Shown piece after piece: positions 40,975 to 49,768 of a DNA stretch of 51,573 bases (the first letter of the stretch is position 1; every line of letters begins with the position of its first letter). Where the stretch lies: assembly GCA_023135165.1 (NCBI GenBank), contig JAGLTS010000033.1, positions 1 to 51,573 on the forward strand, read 5' to 3'. The DNA is from Phycisphaerales bacterium. Its GTDB lineage: Bacteria; Planctomycetota; Phycisphaerae; Phycisphaerales; JAGLTS01. A model generated the notes under the pieces. The model was not told the DNA's origin. It saw only the letters and a list, made by a program, of their open reading frames with translations, and made no database searches. The translations under genes were made by a program, and so were the position numbers.

Positions 40975-41796
40975 ATGACCACGCTTCAATCCACGTTGCT
41001 CACATCCGCAGCCCTGGTATGCGCCATGCTGATCGCGGGTTGCCGTTCAGCTTCGCAAGCTCCCATGCTGCGCGAGGCGGCGCTGCCCAAGCGGTACATC
41101 TGCCCGCACGCCACGAGCGCACTCGTCATCGACGGCCGGCTCGACGACGACGCATGGACACACGCGCCATGGACGGATGCCTTCGTCGATATCGAGGGCG
41201 ATGCAAAACCGCAGCCCCGTTTCCAGACCCGAGCGAAGATGCTCTGGGACGATGAATACTTCTACGTCGCCGCATATCTTGATGAGCCGCACGTCTGGGC
41301 ATCGCTCACCGAGCACGACCAGATCGTTTTCCACGACAACGATTTCGAGATCTTCATCGACCCCGATGGCGACCGTGCTGAATACTATGAAATCGAGATC
41401 AACGCGCTGGAGACGATCTTCGACCTCTTCCTCGTCCGCACCTATATCGACGGCGGCCCGGCGCTGCATGACTGGACAGCCGTCGGCATGAAGTCCGCCG
41501 TGTACGTTGAGGGCACGCTGAACGATCCGTCGGATGCTGATCGGGGCTGGTCGGTGGAGTTCGCGATCCCCTGGCGCACTCTGGCTGAGTTCGCGCACAA
41601 GCCTGCCCCACCCAGGGACGGCGACGTGTGGCGTATCAACTTCTCTCGCGTGCAGTGGCTGCACCACGTAGCGGATGGGACATATGAGAAGTTGCCGAAC
41701 ACACCCGAGAACAACTGGGTCTGGTCGCCGCAGGGCGTCATCAACATGCACCTCCCGGAGCACTGGGGCTATCTGGTCTTCACGAAATGTGAGTGA
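40975..41796 (+). CDS. CBM9-like lipoprotein
   Basis: Exported lipoprotein of 273 residues that starts 3 bp after the symporter stop. The signal peptide ends MLIAGC, with the lipidated Cys at 23. The body matches the family 9 carbohydrate-binding / DOMON-like fold found in many Planctomycetes and Bacteroidetes: LVIDGRLDDDAWTHAPWTD, AKMLWDDEYFYVAAYLDEPH, HDNDFEIFIDPDGD, YYEIEINALETIFDLFL and WSVEFAIPWRTL. It probably binds glycans at the cell surface and hands them to the neighbouring transporter, an inference from position. Its stop is followed by a 391-bp gap with terminal inverted repeats. Confidence 0.9.
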   Translation: MTTLQSTLLTSAALVCAMLIAGCRSASQAPMLREAALPKRYICPHATSALVIDGRLDDDAWTHAPWTDAFVDIEGDAKPQPRFQTRAKMLWDDEYFYVAAYLDEPHVWASLTEHDQIVFHDNDFEIFIDPDGDRAEYYEIEINALETIFDLFLVRTYIDGGPALHDWTAVGMKSAVYVEGTLNDPSDADRGWSVEFAIPWRTLAEFAHKPAPPRDGDVWRINFSRVQWLHHVADGTYEKLPNTPENNWVWSPQGVINMHLPEHWGYLVFTKCE

Positions 41797-41810
41797 ACCG
41801 GGTGGAGCCA

Positions 41811-42169
41811 AAAGGGTCAAAGGCACAAAGCCCATCGCTTCCCGTTTAGCCGCGACGCGCAGCGGAGCGCTGACCGCCCCGTGCACACGTGTGCCGTACA
41901 TTCCGAACGTGAAGTGATACGCAAGCGGCGCTGTCATGCAGCGCATCCTGTCAACACGCGCCCGACTTCTGCGACACGTATCCGCATCCCCATATTGTTT
42001 TGTCCGGGCGTGTCGGCACAGCCGTACGCGTTTCTCGATTGACATAAAGCCGCGGCCGGTGGCCGCGTTCCGGATTCATACCGGCGAGTGCCGCGCCTGC
42101 AAACCGCAAGAACTGCGACACATGCTCGCTTCGCTCCCGCCCCTTCTGCCTTTGTGCCTATGCCCCTTT
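41811..42169. repeat. MITE-like segment with 20-bp terminal inverted repeats
   Basis: The left arm 41811-41830 (AAAGGGTCAAAGGCACAAAG) and right arm 42150-42169 are inverted copies, with 18 of 20 positions pairing. They bound 359 bp with no gene. It contains a GC-rich hairpin at 42051-42067. No target-site duplication is evident. It lies between the CBM9 stop and the kinase-FGE stop, so it fills the convergent gap. Confidence 0.5.
42051..42067. terminator. GC-rich hairpin in the convergent gap
   Basis: CGCGGCC GGT GGCCGCG: a perfect 7-bp stem. On the minus strand it is followed by GCTTTATG. It could end the kinase-FGE transcript, though it lies about 120 bp beyond the stop. Confidence 0.35.
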
Positions 42170-42187
42170 ACCCCTTCCCTTCCCCAA

Positions 42188-44137
42188 TCAGTCCAGGCAA
42201 ACACGAAACCCGTTGAGGATGACCGTGTAGTCAGGTTTGTCCCAGTTGCGATTCGCAGACCGGCAGAACCTTGGACCGTCGTTCCAGGACCCGCCGCGAA
42301 GAACACGACGCGATTGATCACCTCCTCTCGTCCATGCCGAGCCGTCAGTTGGCGCGCCACTGTAACTGTCATGCCAGACATCCTGACACAATTCATATAC
42401 GTTGCCGTGCATGTCGTGCAGGCCCCAGGCGTTCGCTGGGAAACTGCCGACGGTGGTCGTCTTCGCTCGGTAGACACCCTTCCGGCCCGATCCATAGGTG
42501 AAGTCCCCATCGTAGTTCGCTTGGTCCGTGCTGATAGTCGCGCCCGTGTTGAACGCAGTCGTCGTCCCCGCACGGCATGCATATTCCCATTCCGCCTCAG
42601 TCGGCAGACGATACGTTCTGCCCTCCAAACGGCTGAGCTTCTCGCAGAACGCCACCGCCTTCTTCCATGAGACGCGCACGACCGGCAGGTCGTTGCCCCT
42701 GAATCTGAACCGCCCCGGGTTTCTCCTCGTCACCGCCTTCCACTGCGCCCGTGTCACCTCCGTCACCCCCATGTAGAAGCCGCTGGTCAGCGTCACGCGG
42801 TGCTGCGGGCCTTCGTTGTCGCAGCGGGCTTCCTCATCCTCGGGGCTACCCATCATGAACGTGCCCGGCTCGATGTAGACCAGTTCCATGCCGATTGAGT
42901 TGGTGAATGTGTCGCCGTGCGCAAGAGGCATCTCGACGATCACCTCACATCGTTCGATGACCTTCGCATACGCTCGAGCTGCGTCATCAAACGCCCGTGT
43001 GGTGAACACAGTCTCGGCGACGGCAAGTTCCGAGTGGATGTCATCGAGTTCGCCCTGAGACGAGTGCCCGCTGCGCGATTCAGCAAGGCGCTTGACGTGT
43101 TCCTCGGCTTGGACCTTGAGCCGCGACGCCACAACCACCGGCGACTTCGCCTGCGCCTGCTCTGAACTGAGCCGGACTCTGTGAGTCCGGTGTACGTCCG
43201 ACAAACCCGCATCGCCCGATAGCGCCGCCACCAACTCGCCCGCTGTGATCGGCCGATCATCCGCATCCTTCGCCAAACCCGCGAGCAGCGCGTCGTTCAC
43301 GTATCCCGGCTGACCGTCGATCGGCAGCACGGGGCGATTGTGTATCTGATGACTGATATCACCCGTCGTGAACGGCGGCTCACCCTTGATCGCTTCATAC
43401 AGCGTCGCTGCGAGCGAGTAGATGTCGTTTGATGTGCTGTTGATCCCGTCAACCTGCTGCGGACTCATGTAAGGCAGCGTGCCTGAGCTGTCGCGGCCGG
43501 TCACGCGCGTCATCGTGTCCTTGGCTTCACGCGCGATGCCGAAGTCCATGAGGTAGGCGTTGCCCCGCTCGTCGATCATGATGTTGGACGGCTTGATGTC
43601 GCGGTGCAGTATGCGCTGTGCGTGTGCATGGTCGAGCGCTTCAGCAACCTGTGTCGCCCATGTGGTGACACGATCGAGCGGCAGGCCTTGCGGATGATCG
43701 ACAAGCACATCGTCGAGCGTCTTGCCTTGCACGTACTGCATGACCAGGAAGGCGATGCCGCCGCGCGATGTGTCCTGCTCGAAGTTGATCAGGCGGACGA
43801 TGTGCGTGTGCGTCAGGTCCAGGCAGGTGGTGGCTTCCTTCTTGAGCCGTGCGATGGCGCGTGCGTTGGATGTCAGCGCGGTGGGCAGCAGCTTCAGCGC
43901 GACCTCGCGGTCGTCGAGCGTCGTGTCCTGCGCGAGCCAGACAACACCCATCCCGCCGCGTCCGATCTCTCGCACGAGCCGGTAGCGTTTCGCGAGCATC
44001 TCGCCCGGCTCAACGGAGACAAGCGTGTCTTCATACTCATCCGGAGCCCCACGACCCCCACGACCTCGCCCATCGCGCGGCGTTCCCTCACCTGATTCCA
44101 ACGTGTGATCAAACTCATCTGGCGCCGGTCCGGGCAT
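42188..44137 (-). CDS. Ser/Thr protein kinase fused to FGE/SUMF1-like domain
   Basis: A 649-residue protein. The N-terminus carries two similar motifs, PDEFDHTLESGE and PDEYEDTLVSVE (residues 6-17 and 32-43), possible self-phosphorylation sites. The kinase domain (about 50-305) has Gly-rich IGRGGMGVV, the ATP lysine in VALKLLP (Lys82), HRD 178-180 and DFG 198-200, all intact. A helical linker without a membrane segment leads to a formylglycine-generating-enzyme-like domain (411-649) with GMELVYIEPGTFMMGSP, RLPTEAEWEYACRAGT, GLHDMHGNVYELCQDVW and RVLRGGSWND. The catalytic Cys pair of true FGE was not established; most bacterial kinase-fused copies are thought to be binding or oxidoreductase-like modules. 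Start ATG at 44137 follows AAAGGGGACGACG; the frame is open to 44200. Cytoplasmic location is predicted. Confidence 0.93.
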   Translation of the reverse strand: MPGPAPDEFDHTLESGEGTPRDGRGRGGRGAPDEYEDTLVSVEPGEMLAKRYRLVREIGRGGMGVVWLAQDTTLDDREVALKLLPTALTSNARAIARLKKEATTCLDLTHTHIVRLINFEQDTSRGGIAFLVMQYVQGKTLDDVLVDHPQGLPLDRVTTWATQVAEALDHAHAQRILHRDIKPSNIMIDERGNAYLMDFGIAREAKDTMTRVTGRDSSGTLPYMSPQQVDGINSTSNDIYSLAATLYEAIKGEPPFTTGDISHQIHNRPVLPIDGQPGYVNDALLAGLAKDADDRPITAGELVAALSGDAGLSDVHRTHRVRLSSEQAQAKSPVVVASRLKVQAEEHVKRLAESRSGHSSQGELDDIHSELAVAETVFTTRAFDDAARAYAKVIERCEVIVEMPLAHGDTFTNSIGMELVYIEPGTFMMGSPEDEEARCDNEGPQHRVTLTSGFYMGVTEVTRAQWKAVTRRNPGRFRFRGNDLPVVRVSWKKAVAFCEKLSRLEGRTYRLPTEAEWEYACRAGTTTAFNTGATISTDQANYDGDFTYGSGRKGVYRAKTTTVGSFPANAWGLHDMHGNVYELCQDVWHDSYSGAPTDGSAWTRGGDQSRRVLRGGSWNDGPRFCRSANRNWDKPDYTVILNGFRVCLD

Positions 44138-44317
44138 CGTCGTCCCCTTTCGTCGCCGCAGTCTACACGACCGACGACTCCTCAACCCCCACATTCCCAT
44201 CGGCGATCATCCCCATTCCCTCACCCCCGCAGCGCCCGCACCATGCGCACCATCGCCGTCATCGCGGTTCGTCGCCGCACATCCTCGTCAATGCGCGCGC
44301 GATGCCGAGCGAGCCTC

Positions 44318-44406
44318 AAAATGTCGCTCAAAACCGACCCAAAACGCGCTGAAACTGATCGAAAACGCGCCGAAACGAGCCAAAACCGGCTGAAACTCGC
44401 CCAAAA
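44318..44406. repeat. Helically phased A-tracts / degenerate 21-bp tandem repeat
   Basis: Nine A3-A4 tracts start at 44318, 44330, 44341, 44352, 44362, 44373, 44382, 44393 and 44403: mean spacing 10.6 bp, the DNA helical repeat. Underlying it is a degenerate 21-bp unit, consensus about GACCCAAAACGCGCTGAAACT, in three and a half copies. The rest of the 44138-44625 gap shows no gene. Confidence 0.75.
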
Positions 44407-44625
44407 CTGTGGTCCGATAACACGTTTTCCGCGATTCCGTGCGCACGGATTGGTCGAGAAACGCTCAATGTCCAAGCTGGTGCGCAGCGGCACAGCCGGG
44501 CCTGTGCGCATCACACCGCCTTTCCGAGCACACCCACGACGGCTTGGCGATGGCGATGACGGGTTGTCAAACAGAGCTTAGATCGGCCTGCCGACAAGGA
44601 CGCTACCGAGCATTCTCGGGGGAGC

Positions 44626-45693
44626 CTATTCGAGGCACGTCGCAGCGGTGAAGTGCTCGGATTGGAATCCGTACGGCGCGTTGGTCAGCCTGTTGTTTGG
44701 GCCGACCCATTCCTTCACCGCATCGAGCGCGCCGGGCCAGCCGGGTCTCTGGACGATGCCTGCCAGTTCCTGGCGCAGCGTCTCCTCGGCGAGATTCAGA
44801 TGCACCGTGAGCAGCAGGACCTCAGCGGCTTCAAGGAGGGTTCCCAAGTGCTCCTCCGCCGATTCGGGGTCGATTTCGTGCAGGCAGACGCACCAGACCA
44901 TCGTCCTCGCGCTGACTTCGGCTGTGGCCAGCAGCAGATCGGGGTGGGTGCGCGTCGGGTCCGTCACATCCTCAAGCAGTCCCTTGATGGCCTCCTGGTA
45001 CGCATCGAGCAGGAAGCTGTGCATCCGCTGCCGGCGGGCTTCCTCTTTGTCAGAGATTGGTTGAGACAGCCGACGGCTGAGCGCCCTGCATAGCTCGACA
45101 CCCGCAGTGGGGTTCGGAGACGCCCGCAGCGCACGGATGACGGCTCGCGTGACAAACGGGTCCGTCTCCTCACGAAGCGATGCAGCCAAGCGGCGCACCG
45201 CCTTCCAGAGCGTTGCGGGCGGGACGGCGGAGACCTGCACGTCGAACGTCTGTCTCAGCCCATTCACCGCGCCATATCGCACGGCCGGTGATCCATTCCG
45301 CAGGCTCAGGAGCAGCGTGTCGACTGAATCATCGGTGGCGATTCGGCCGAGAACCATGAGCGCCCCAAGGGCGATGCTTGGGTCGTCGGAGTCTGTCAGC
45401 GTCTCAAGGGTCGGTGTGGCGATTCGGGAGTAGGCGAGGCGGAACGCCGTTGTCGCGCTCGGATCCTGCAGCGGGGCGAGCAGCGCGCGCCTACCGTCAC
45501 GCCGTCTCTGGAAGTCATCGCTGGCAATTCTGTCCATGTGCGCATTGACGAATTGCTCGAGCTGCTGCCGCGCCTGGTCGTCCAGCGACTGGCTGCTGAT
45601 GATCGGGGCAGGCAGTGTCTGCGCGACTGCCGACAGCGGCAGGAGGAGACAGCCAAGAAGTGCCGTGAGGAGAATCTGTGTGCGTCGAAACAT
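44626..45693 (-). CDS. Exported HEAT-like helical-repeat protein
   Basis: A 355-residue protein with a clear signal peptide (MFRRTQILLTALLGCLLLP then SAVAQ, likely cleaved after AVA). The mature part is all-helical: a coiled N-terminal stretch (DDQARQQLEQFVNAHMDRI), then HEAT-like units such as DDPSIALGALMVLGRIATDD and NGSPAVRYGAVNGLRQTF. HEAT repeats are protein-binding scaffolds; the partner is unknown. The C-terminal third is less regular and ends NAPYGFQSEHFTAATCLE. It is divergent from the small membrane-protein operon with 291 bp between the starts; that gap holds no gene and should carry both promoters. Probably periplasmic. Confidence 0.82.
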   Translation of the reverse strand: MFRRTQILLTALLGCLLLPLSAVAQTLPAPIISSQSLDDQARQQLEQFVNAHMDRIASDDFQRRRDGRRALLAPLQDPSATTAFRLAYSRIATPTLETLTDSDDPSIALGALMVLGRIATDDSVDTLLLSLRNGSPAVRYGAVNGLRQTFDVQVSAVPPATLWKAVRRLAASLREETDPFVTRAVIRALRASPNPTAGVELCRALSRRLSQPISDKEEARRQRMHSFLLDAYQEAIKGLLEDVTDPTRTHPDLLLATAEVSARTMVWCVCLHEIDPESAEEHLGTLLEAAEVLLLTVHLNLAEETLRQELAGIVQRPGWPGALDAVKEWVGPNNRLTNAPYGFQSEHFTAATCLE

Positions 45694-45984
45694 GTATCAG
45701 CCTGTTTGGGTTTGCCGGAGACAGGGGTCCAGCCGGACGACCAGGCCCCGCTGAGTCCACCGCCGCCGCGCCCGTACGCCGATGGGACGTATACCGTGTC
45801 CTCTTTCGAGCCGCGACGGTATCAGGGCCGGTTATGGTCGTCAACGCTTGGGACGTGTGTGGCTTGCGCTTCTCCGGCTGAGCACGCCCATGCCACGCAT
45901 GCTACGCTACGATGCACCAGTGCTCATCAGGCTGGCCCGGCCCCAGGGTCGCACCGGGCGGCTCGGCAAGCAGGGGACTTCGTG

Positions 45985-46293
45985 ATGATCCTCCATCGGC
46001 TCACCGTTCTCGGACGCGTGCTTCTCGGCCTGATCTGGTCGATCGGCCTGGTGATGGGGGGGGCATACCTGATGCGGATCGGCCCGGTACAGCTCCGCAC
46101 GCTGGCCCCGGGGACGGTCGTGACGTTTGGTTTGGCGTCGATTGCGGCTGGGCAGTTCATCTTCATGGTGATCGTTGCCGACCGGATCTTCCCCGCGGCA
46201 TGGACGAAGGGGGTCGCCGTCTGCGAGTGGGTGACAGCGGCGACGCTGGCGCTCCTCATGGGGATCTCCGCAATGTTCTACGTCTTGGCGTAA
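45985..46293 (+). CDS. Small three-helix membrane protein
   Basis: A 102-residue protein with three hydrophobic helices, at about 8-28, 43-65 and 80-100, containing LGLIWSIGLVMGGAYLM, FGLASIAAGQFIFMVIVAD and VTAATLALLMGISAMFYVLA. No family recognised. The start ATG at 45985 follows CAGGGGACTTCGTG; an adjacent GTG at 45982 and a long upstream open frame from 45538 are not supported. A run of eight G (46036-46043) lies inside the gene. The next gene begins 9 bp after its stop, so it is probably the first gene of an envelope operon with the TPR-like and flippase-like proteins. Confidence 0.75.
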   Translation: MILHRLTVLGRVLLGLIWSIGLVMGGAYLMRIGPVQLRTLAPGTVVTFGLASIAAGQFIFMVIVADRIFPAAWTKGVAVCEWVTAATLALLMGISAMFYVLA

Positions 46294-46302
46294 ACTCCCA
46301 TC

Positions 46303-48834
46303 ATGCTTGTGAGATTGATCGTCCTGTCGAGTGTGCTGCTGGCCACGATCGTGCCTGGAGCGCGGGTTGCCGGCCAGCTTGAGCCGGGTGTTGTCGAGAC
46401 GCAGTCCGTCCACTCACTTTTCGCCCAGGAGTTGACCCGCCGCGCCGTTGCTCCGTTGCACGTGCCGGGGGAGTTGCCCGTCGCCTGGTACGACCTGTCG
46501 GCTGAGCTGCTTGACCTCGCTGCTGAGATCTCCGGTGATGACCCCGACGTGCTCCGCCTGATGATCCAGGCAGCCCAGTGGGCTGGTGACGACCTTCGCG
46601 TGACGGATGGCACGGTCCGCCTCACCGTCGCCGATCCAACGGACATCATCGCCCAGCTTCGTCTTGTCGCCACACACATTCGCCGGCGACAGCACAGCGA
46701 TGATCGACTTGCCGCCTACGAACGGCTGTTGAGTGAGGCGGGTGAACGCCTCGATCGCACGATCCGATCGCGCATGGCCTACGATGCGGCGCTGTTGCGC
46801 CGCGAGCGCGGCGAGATCGAGCTGTGTGAGCAGCGCCTCGCTGACGCCCTTCGATTGGACTCGACGAACAAGCAGGCAGCAGCGCTGGCTGTCGCGCTCC
46901 ATGAGACGGGCTTTGCTGATCCCGTCGAACAGGCCCGCAAGCTCATTCAGCTTTTCCGCGCCGATCCGATCGACTCGGGTACGAGGCTCGCCCTGGCGAA
47001 ACTGCTGCTCGAACACGGGGCGTACGAAGGCTCGCTTCGTTTCCTCAACTCCGAGTTCAGCTTCCGAACGCTCACCGATCAGGATATCGACGCCAGCCTC
47101 TACCGCGATCATGTGCTGGCGCAGTGGGGCGCGGGATATCCCGACCAGGCTCTCCGTTTTCTCGACGGCATGCAGGAACTTATCACGCAAGGCGAGCAGC
47201 GCAGGCAACTCAGCGAGCTGCTCCAGGAGATCGAGGAGGCGAAGAAGTACGAACTTCCATACGAAGAGATCGACCGGAACAAGCCTCCGTTCCTCGATGT
47301 CGTCGTGGACCTGCCGCTTGAGCTTGAGTGGACGCGCCTGGTCATCGCCGACTCGAAGGGGCGAGACGGGATGGCGCGATCAGCCGCCCGCCGAATCGCC
47401 GACGCCCTGACTGAGGAGATCGCCTCCGCTTCGCAGGCTCTTGTCGACGCACCCACCGCCGAGATGGCCAAGACGATCGAGGCGGACATTCGCGCACTGA
47501 CCGGCGAGCTGCTGCTCGTGCGTGTGCTCTTCGGGGCTGACCTTGAGGATGCTCGCTCACTCCTCGAGCGATACATCGACGATCCCGATGTCAAAGCGTC
47601 CGCTCGTGATCGGTTCCTGGGGTGCGTCCTTCTGCGAGAGGGTGATCTGGATGCAGCCGTCCCGCTCCTTGAGGCTGCCGGTCCGGATGATGTAATCGCG
47701 AGACTTGGTCTGGCAGCCGCGCACCTGCAGCAGGGTGACGAGGACAAGGCGATTGTGGAGTTCGCAGCCGTCTGGTCCGCCGAGCCTGGGACGCTCCTCG
47801 GCTTGTACGCCAAGACGCGGCTGGAACGGCTCATCGGCCGCGCGGTGCCCGCCGTCTCGTCGACCGCCGTCCGACTCAATCGACTCATGCGCGACGGCGT
47901 CCCGGACGAGCTGCTTCAGATCTGGGCAGACCCCAGCACGGTGATCTCACTCAGGGCCAAGCCGATCAGCACCCGTCTGCAATACATGGATCAGCCGCGG
48001 CTGCGCATGACCCTCACGAATACGTCGAGGTTCCCGCTCGCCCTCGGCCCGGAAGCCCCGATCAGCAGTCGGCTCATGCTCGTCCCGTCGATCCAGCTCA
48101 ACGGCAGGGACGCCAATGCCCCGTTCAGCCCCATCATTGTCGATATGCAACGTCGGCTTCGCCTTGGTGCGCACGAGTCGCTCGTGATTGAAGTGCCACT
48201 CGGCGCCAGCGACATCTGGGAGCTTGGGTACGCCATGCCCGGCACCAACTACATGGTCACGTACCGGGCGATGCTCGACTTCGGTCCGACGGCCGGTGGG
48301 CAGACGCAGCAGTTCGGCCCGGGACCGATGGGGCTGTCCACCGATGCGGACACGATCATCAGCTTCAAGATGCCTGCGAGCACCCTCACCAGCGGCGGGC
48401 TTCTTGCGAGGCTCGACAACGCGTATGGCGTGGAGAAATTGCGTTTGCTCTCCGTTGCGGTGGCCCTGATCGCCCAGCCCAAGGGGCTTCCGGTGGTGCT
48501 CGATGAGGATGGCGTTGTGCGGATGCGGCAAGGCCTCCTGGCGCGATTCCCGGAACTGACCGATCTCCAGCGCGGGTGGGTCATCCTTCGCAGCACGCGA
48601 ATGACCGGTCTCGGCGCCGATTCGCCGATTGACGCCGCCGCCTGGCGTGTCGGGGGTGAATTGACGACGATTGCACTGCTTGCGACCCGTCTGCCCAGCC
48701 TTGACGACCCGCATCTCGTCGCCGCGCTCGATCATGAATCGCCCCGTGTTCGCGAGGTGGCGCGCCGTGTCCGCGATGCGCTGCTCGCCCTGCCGGCGCA
48801 GGCGGATGCATCCGTTCCGTCCGTGATGCCGTGA
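46303..48834 (+). CDS. Exported TPR-like repeat protein
   Basis: An 843-residue exported protein. The N-terminal signal peptide is MLVRLIVLSSVLLATIVPG with likely cleavage near RVAGQ. The first 500 or so residues consist of helical repeats resembling tetratricopeptide units (DDRLAAYERLLSEAGERLDR, GEIELCEQRLADALRLDSTN, GTRLALAKLLLEHGAYEGSL). From about 550 on it changes to a beta-rich region (RLRMTLTNTSRFPLALGPEA, LVIEVPLGASDIWELGYAMP) and then a helical C-terminus. No enzyme motif is visible. It sits 9 bp after the small membrane protein and 1 bp before the flippase-like gene, so the three are one operon. It likely acts as a periplasmic scaffold; the process is unknown. Confidence 0.85.
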   Translation: MLVRLIVLSSVLLATIVPGARVAGQLEPGVVETQSVHSLFAQELTRRAVAPLHVPGELPVAWYDLSAELLDLAAEISGDDPDVLRLMIQAAQWAGDDLRVTDGTVRLTVADPTDIIAQLRLVATHIRRRQHSDDRLAAYERLLSEAGERLDRTIRSRMAYDAALLRRERGEIELCEQRLADALRLDSTNKQAAALAVALHETGFADPVEQARKLIQLFRADPIDSGTRLALAKLLLEHGAYEGSLRFLNSEFSFRTLTDQDIDASLYRDHVLAQWGAGYPDQALRFLDGMQELITQGEQRRQLSELLQEIEEAKKYELPYEEIDRNKPPFLDVVVDLPLELEWTRLVIADSKGRDGMARSAARRIADALTEEIASASQALVDAPTAEMAKTIEADIRALTGELLLVRVLFGADLEDARSLLERYIDDPDVKASARDRFLGCVLLREGDLDAAVPLLEAAGPDDVIARLGLAAAHLQQGDEDKAIVEFAAVWSAEPGTLLGLYAKTRLERLIGRAVPAVSSTAVRLNRLMRDGVPDELLQIWADPSTVISLRAKPISTRLQYMDQPRLRMTLTNTSRFPLALGPEAPISSRLMLVPSIQLNGRDANAPFSPIIVDMQRRLRLGAHESLVIEVPLGASDIWELGYAMPGTNYMVTYRAMLDFGPTAGGQTQQFGPGPMGLSTDADTIISFKMPASTLTSGGLLARLDNAYGVEKLRLLSVAVALIAQPKGLPVVLDEDGVVRMRQGLLARFPELTDLQRGWVILRSTRMTGLGADSPIDAAAWRVGGELTTIALLATRLPSLDDPHLVAALDHESPRVREVARRVRDALLALPAQADASVPSVMP

Positions 48835-48835
48835 C

Positions 48836-49744
48836 ATGAACATCGCAGGTCCGCCAGATCATCTTCCCGACCGCAGGCCTTGGGTCGCGCCGGTGAAGTG
48901 GCTGCTCGGCGTGGCGCTCGTCGTCGCTGCCGGCCTTTTGATTGCTGCTCAACGCGATACGCTCGCCGAGGCGTGGCGCCGCATCGCGGACCCCGACTGG
49001 CGCATCATCGCAGCGCTTCTTCTCTGCATCATTATCAACTTCGCGCTCACCAGCATCATGTACTGGCTGCTCACGAAGCGGTATGCCAAGGACCGGCCGC
49101 TGACCCTCGCCGCCATGACGATGCTCATCAGCGCCGCTGCGCTGCTCAACTACCTTCCGATGCGCGCAGGGATGGTCGGCCGAGTCGCGTACCAGAAGAC
49201 GCGCTTCGGCATCTCGTACGCTGACAGCGGCAAGACCGTCATCCAGGCGACATCGCTCAGTGGCGTCGTCGCGGTCATGTTGCTCTTCGCAGCGGCGATC
49301 CCCGGAGCGTTTGTCGTCGGTCTGGCGACCCCGATCGTGCTCGGGTGTGCCGTCGCTGTGTGTGCAGGCCGGCCACTGCTGCGGACGCTCGGCCTGGCGC
49401 TGGTCCTTCGTCAGCTCGACGGTTTGGCGTGGGTGGGGCGGTACTACCTCGTCTTCGCACTGCTCGGTTGGGAGATCGCGTTGCCCGCCGCCGCAGCCGT
49501 CGCAGCCGTCGGCATGCTCGCCACGTTCATTCCATTCACAAGCAACGGCCTGGGCCTGCGCGAATGGGCGGTCGGTCTCACCGCATCGGTCTTGCCGCAA
49601 GGCTGGATCGCCGCCGGTTCATCCGCCGTGACGGGGCTTGGGTTGACCGCGGATCTGGTCAATCGCGCTGCTGAGCTTGTCATCACCATCCCCGCCGGAC
49701 TGATTGCGATCTGGTTTCTGCACCGCGCCCATGCGCAGCAGTGA
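48836..49744 (+). CDS. Flippase-like integral membrane protein (UPF0104/AglD-type)
   Basis: A 302-residue polytopic membrane protein with about seven to eight hydrophobic segments. Its shape resembles the lysylphosphatidylglycerol synthetase transmembrane / YbhN-like family: a long first helix (WLLGVALVVAAGLLIAAQ), AALLNYLPMRAGMVGRVAYQK (a loop found after the second helix pair), and IPFTSNGLGLREWAVG near residue 240, where family members have a Gly-rich P-x-x-x-G-x-x-E motif. Such proteins are proposed lipid or lipid-linked-sugar flippases, a family-level inference. It begins 1 bp after the TPR-like stop. Its end is followed directly by the relic of a BamE-like gene on the other strand. Confidence 0.8.
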   Translation: MNIAGPPDHLPDRRPWVAPVKWLLGVALVVAAGLLIAAQRDTLAEAWRRIADPDWRIIAALLLCIIINFALTSIMYWLLTKRYAKDRPLTLAAMTMLISAAALLNYLPMRAGMVGRVAYQKTRFGISYADSGKTVIQATSLSGVVAVMLLFAAAIPGAFVVGLATPIVLGCAVAVCAGRPLLRTLGLALVLRQLDGLAWVGRYYLVFALLGWEIALPAAAAVAAVGMLATFIPFTSNGLGLREWAVGLTASVLPQGWIAAGSSAVTGLGLTADLVNRAAELVITIPAGLIAIWFLHRAHAQQ

Positions 49745-49768
49745 CCATCGCCCCATCACAGACTCGCC

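Noticed and set aside
44105..44581. 158-codon plus-strand ORF over the A-tract region
   Set aside because: Its only regular part is the translated DNA repeat; it overlaps the start of the kinase gene and is Arg/Ser-rich elsewhere.
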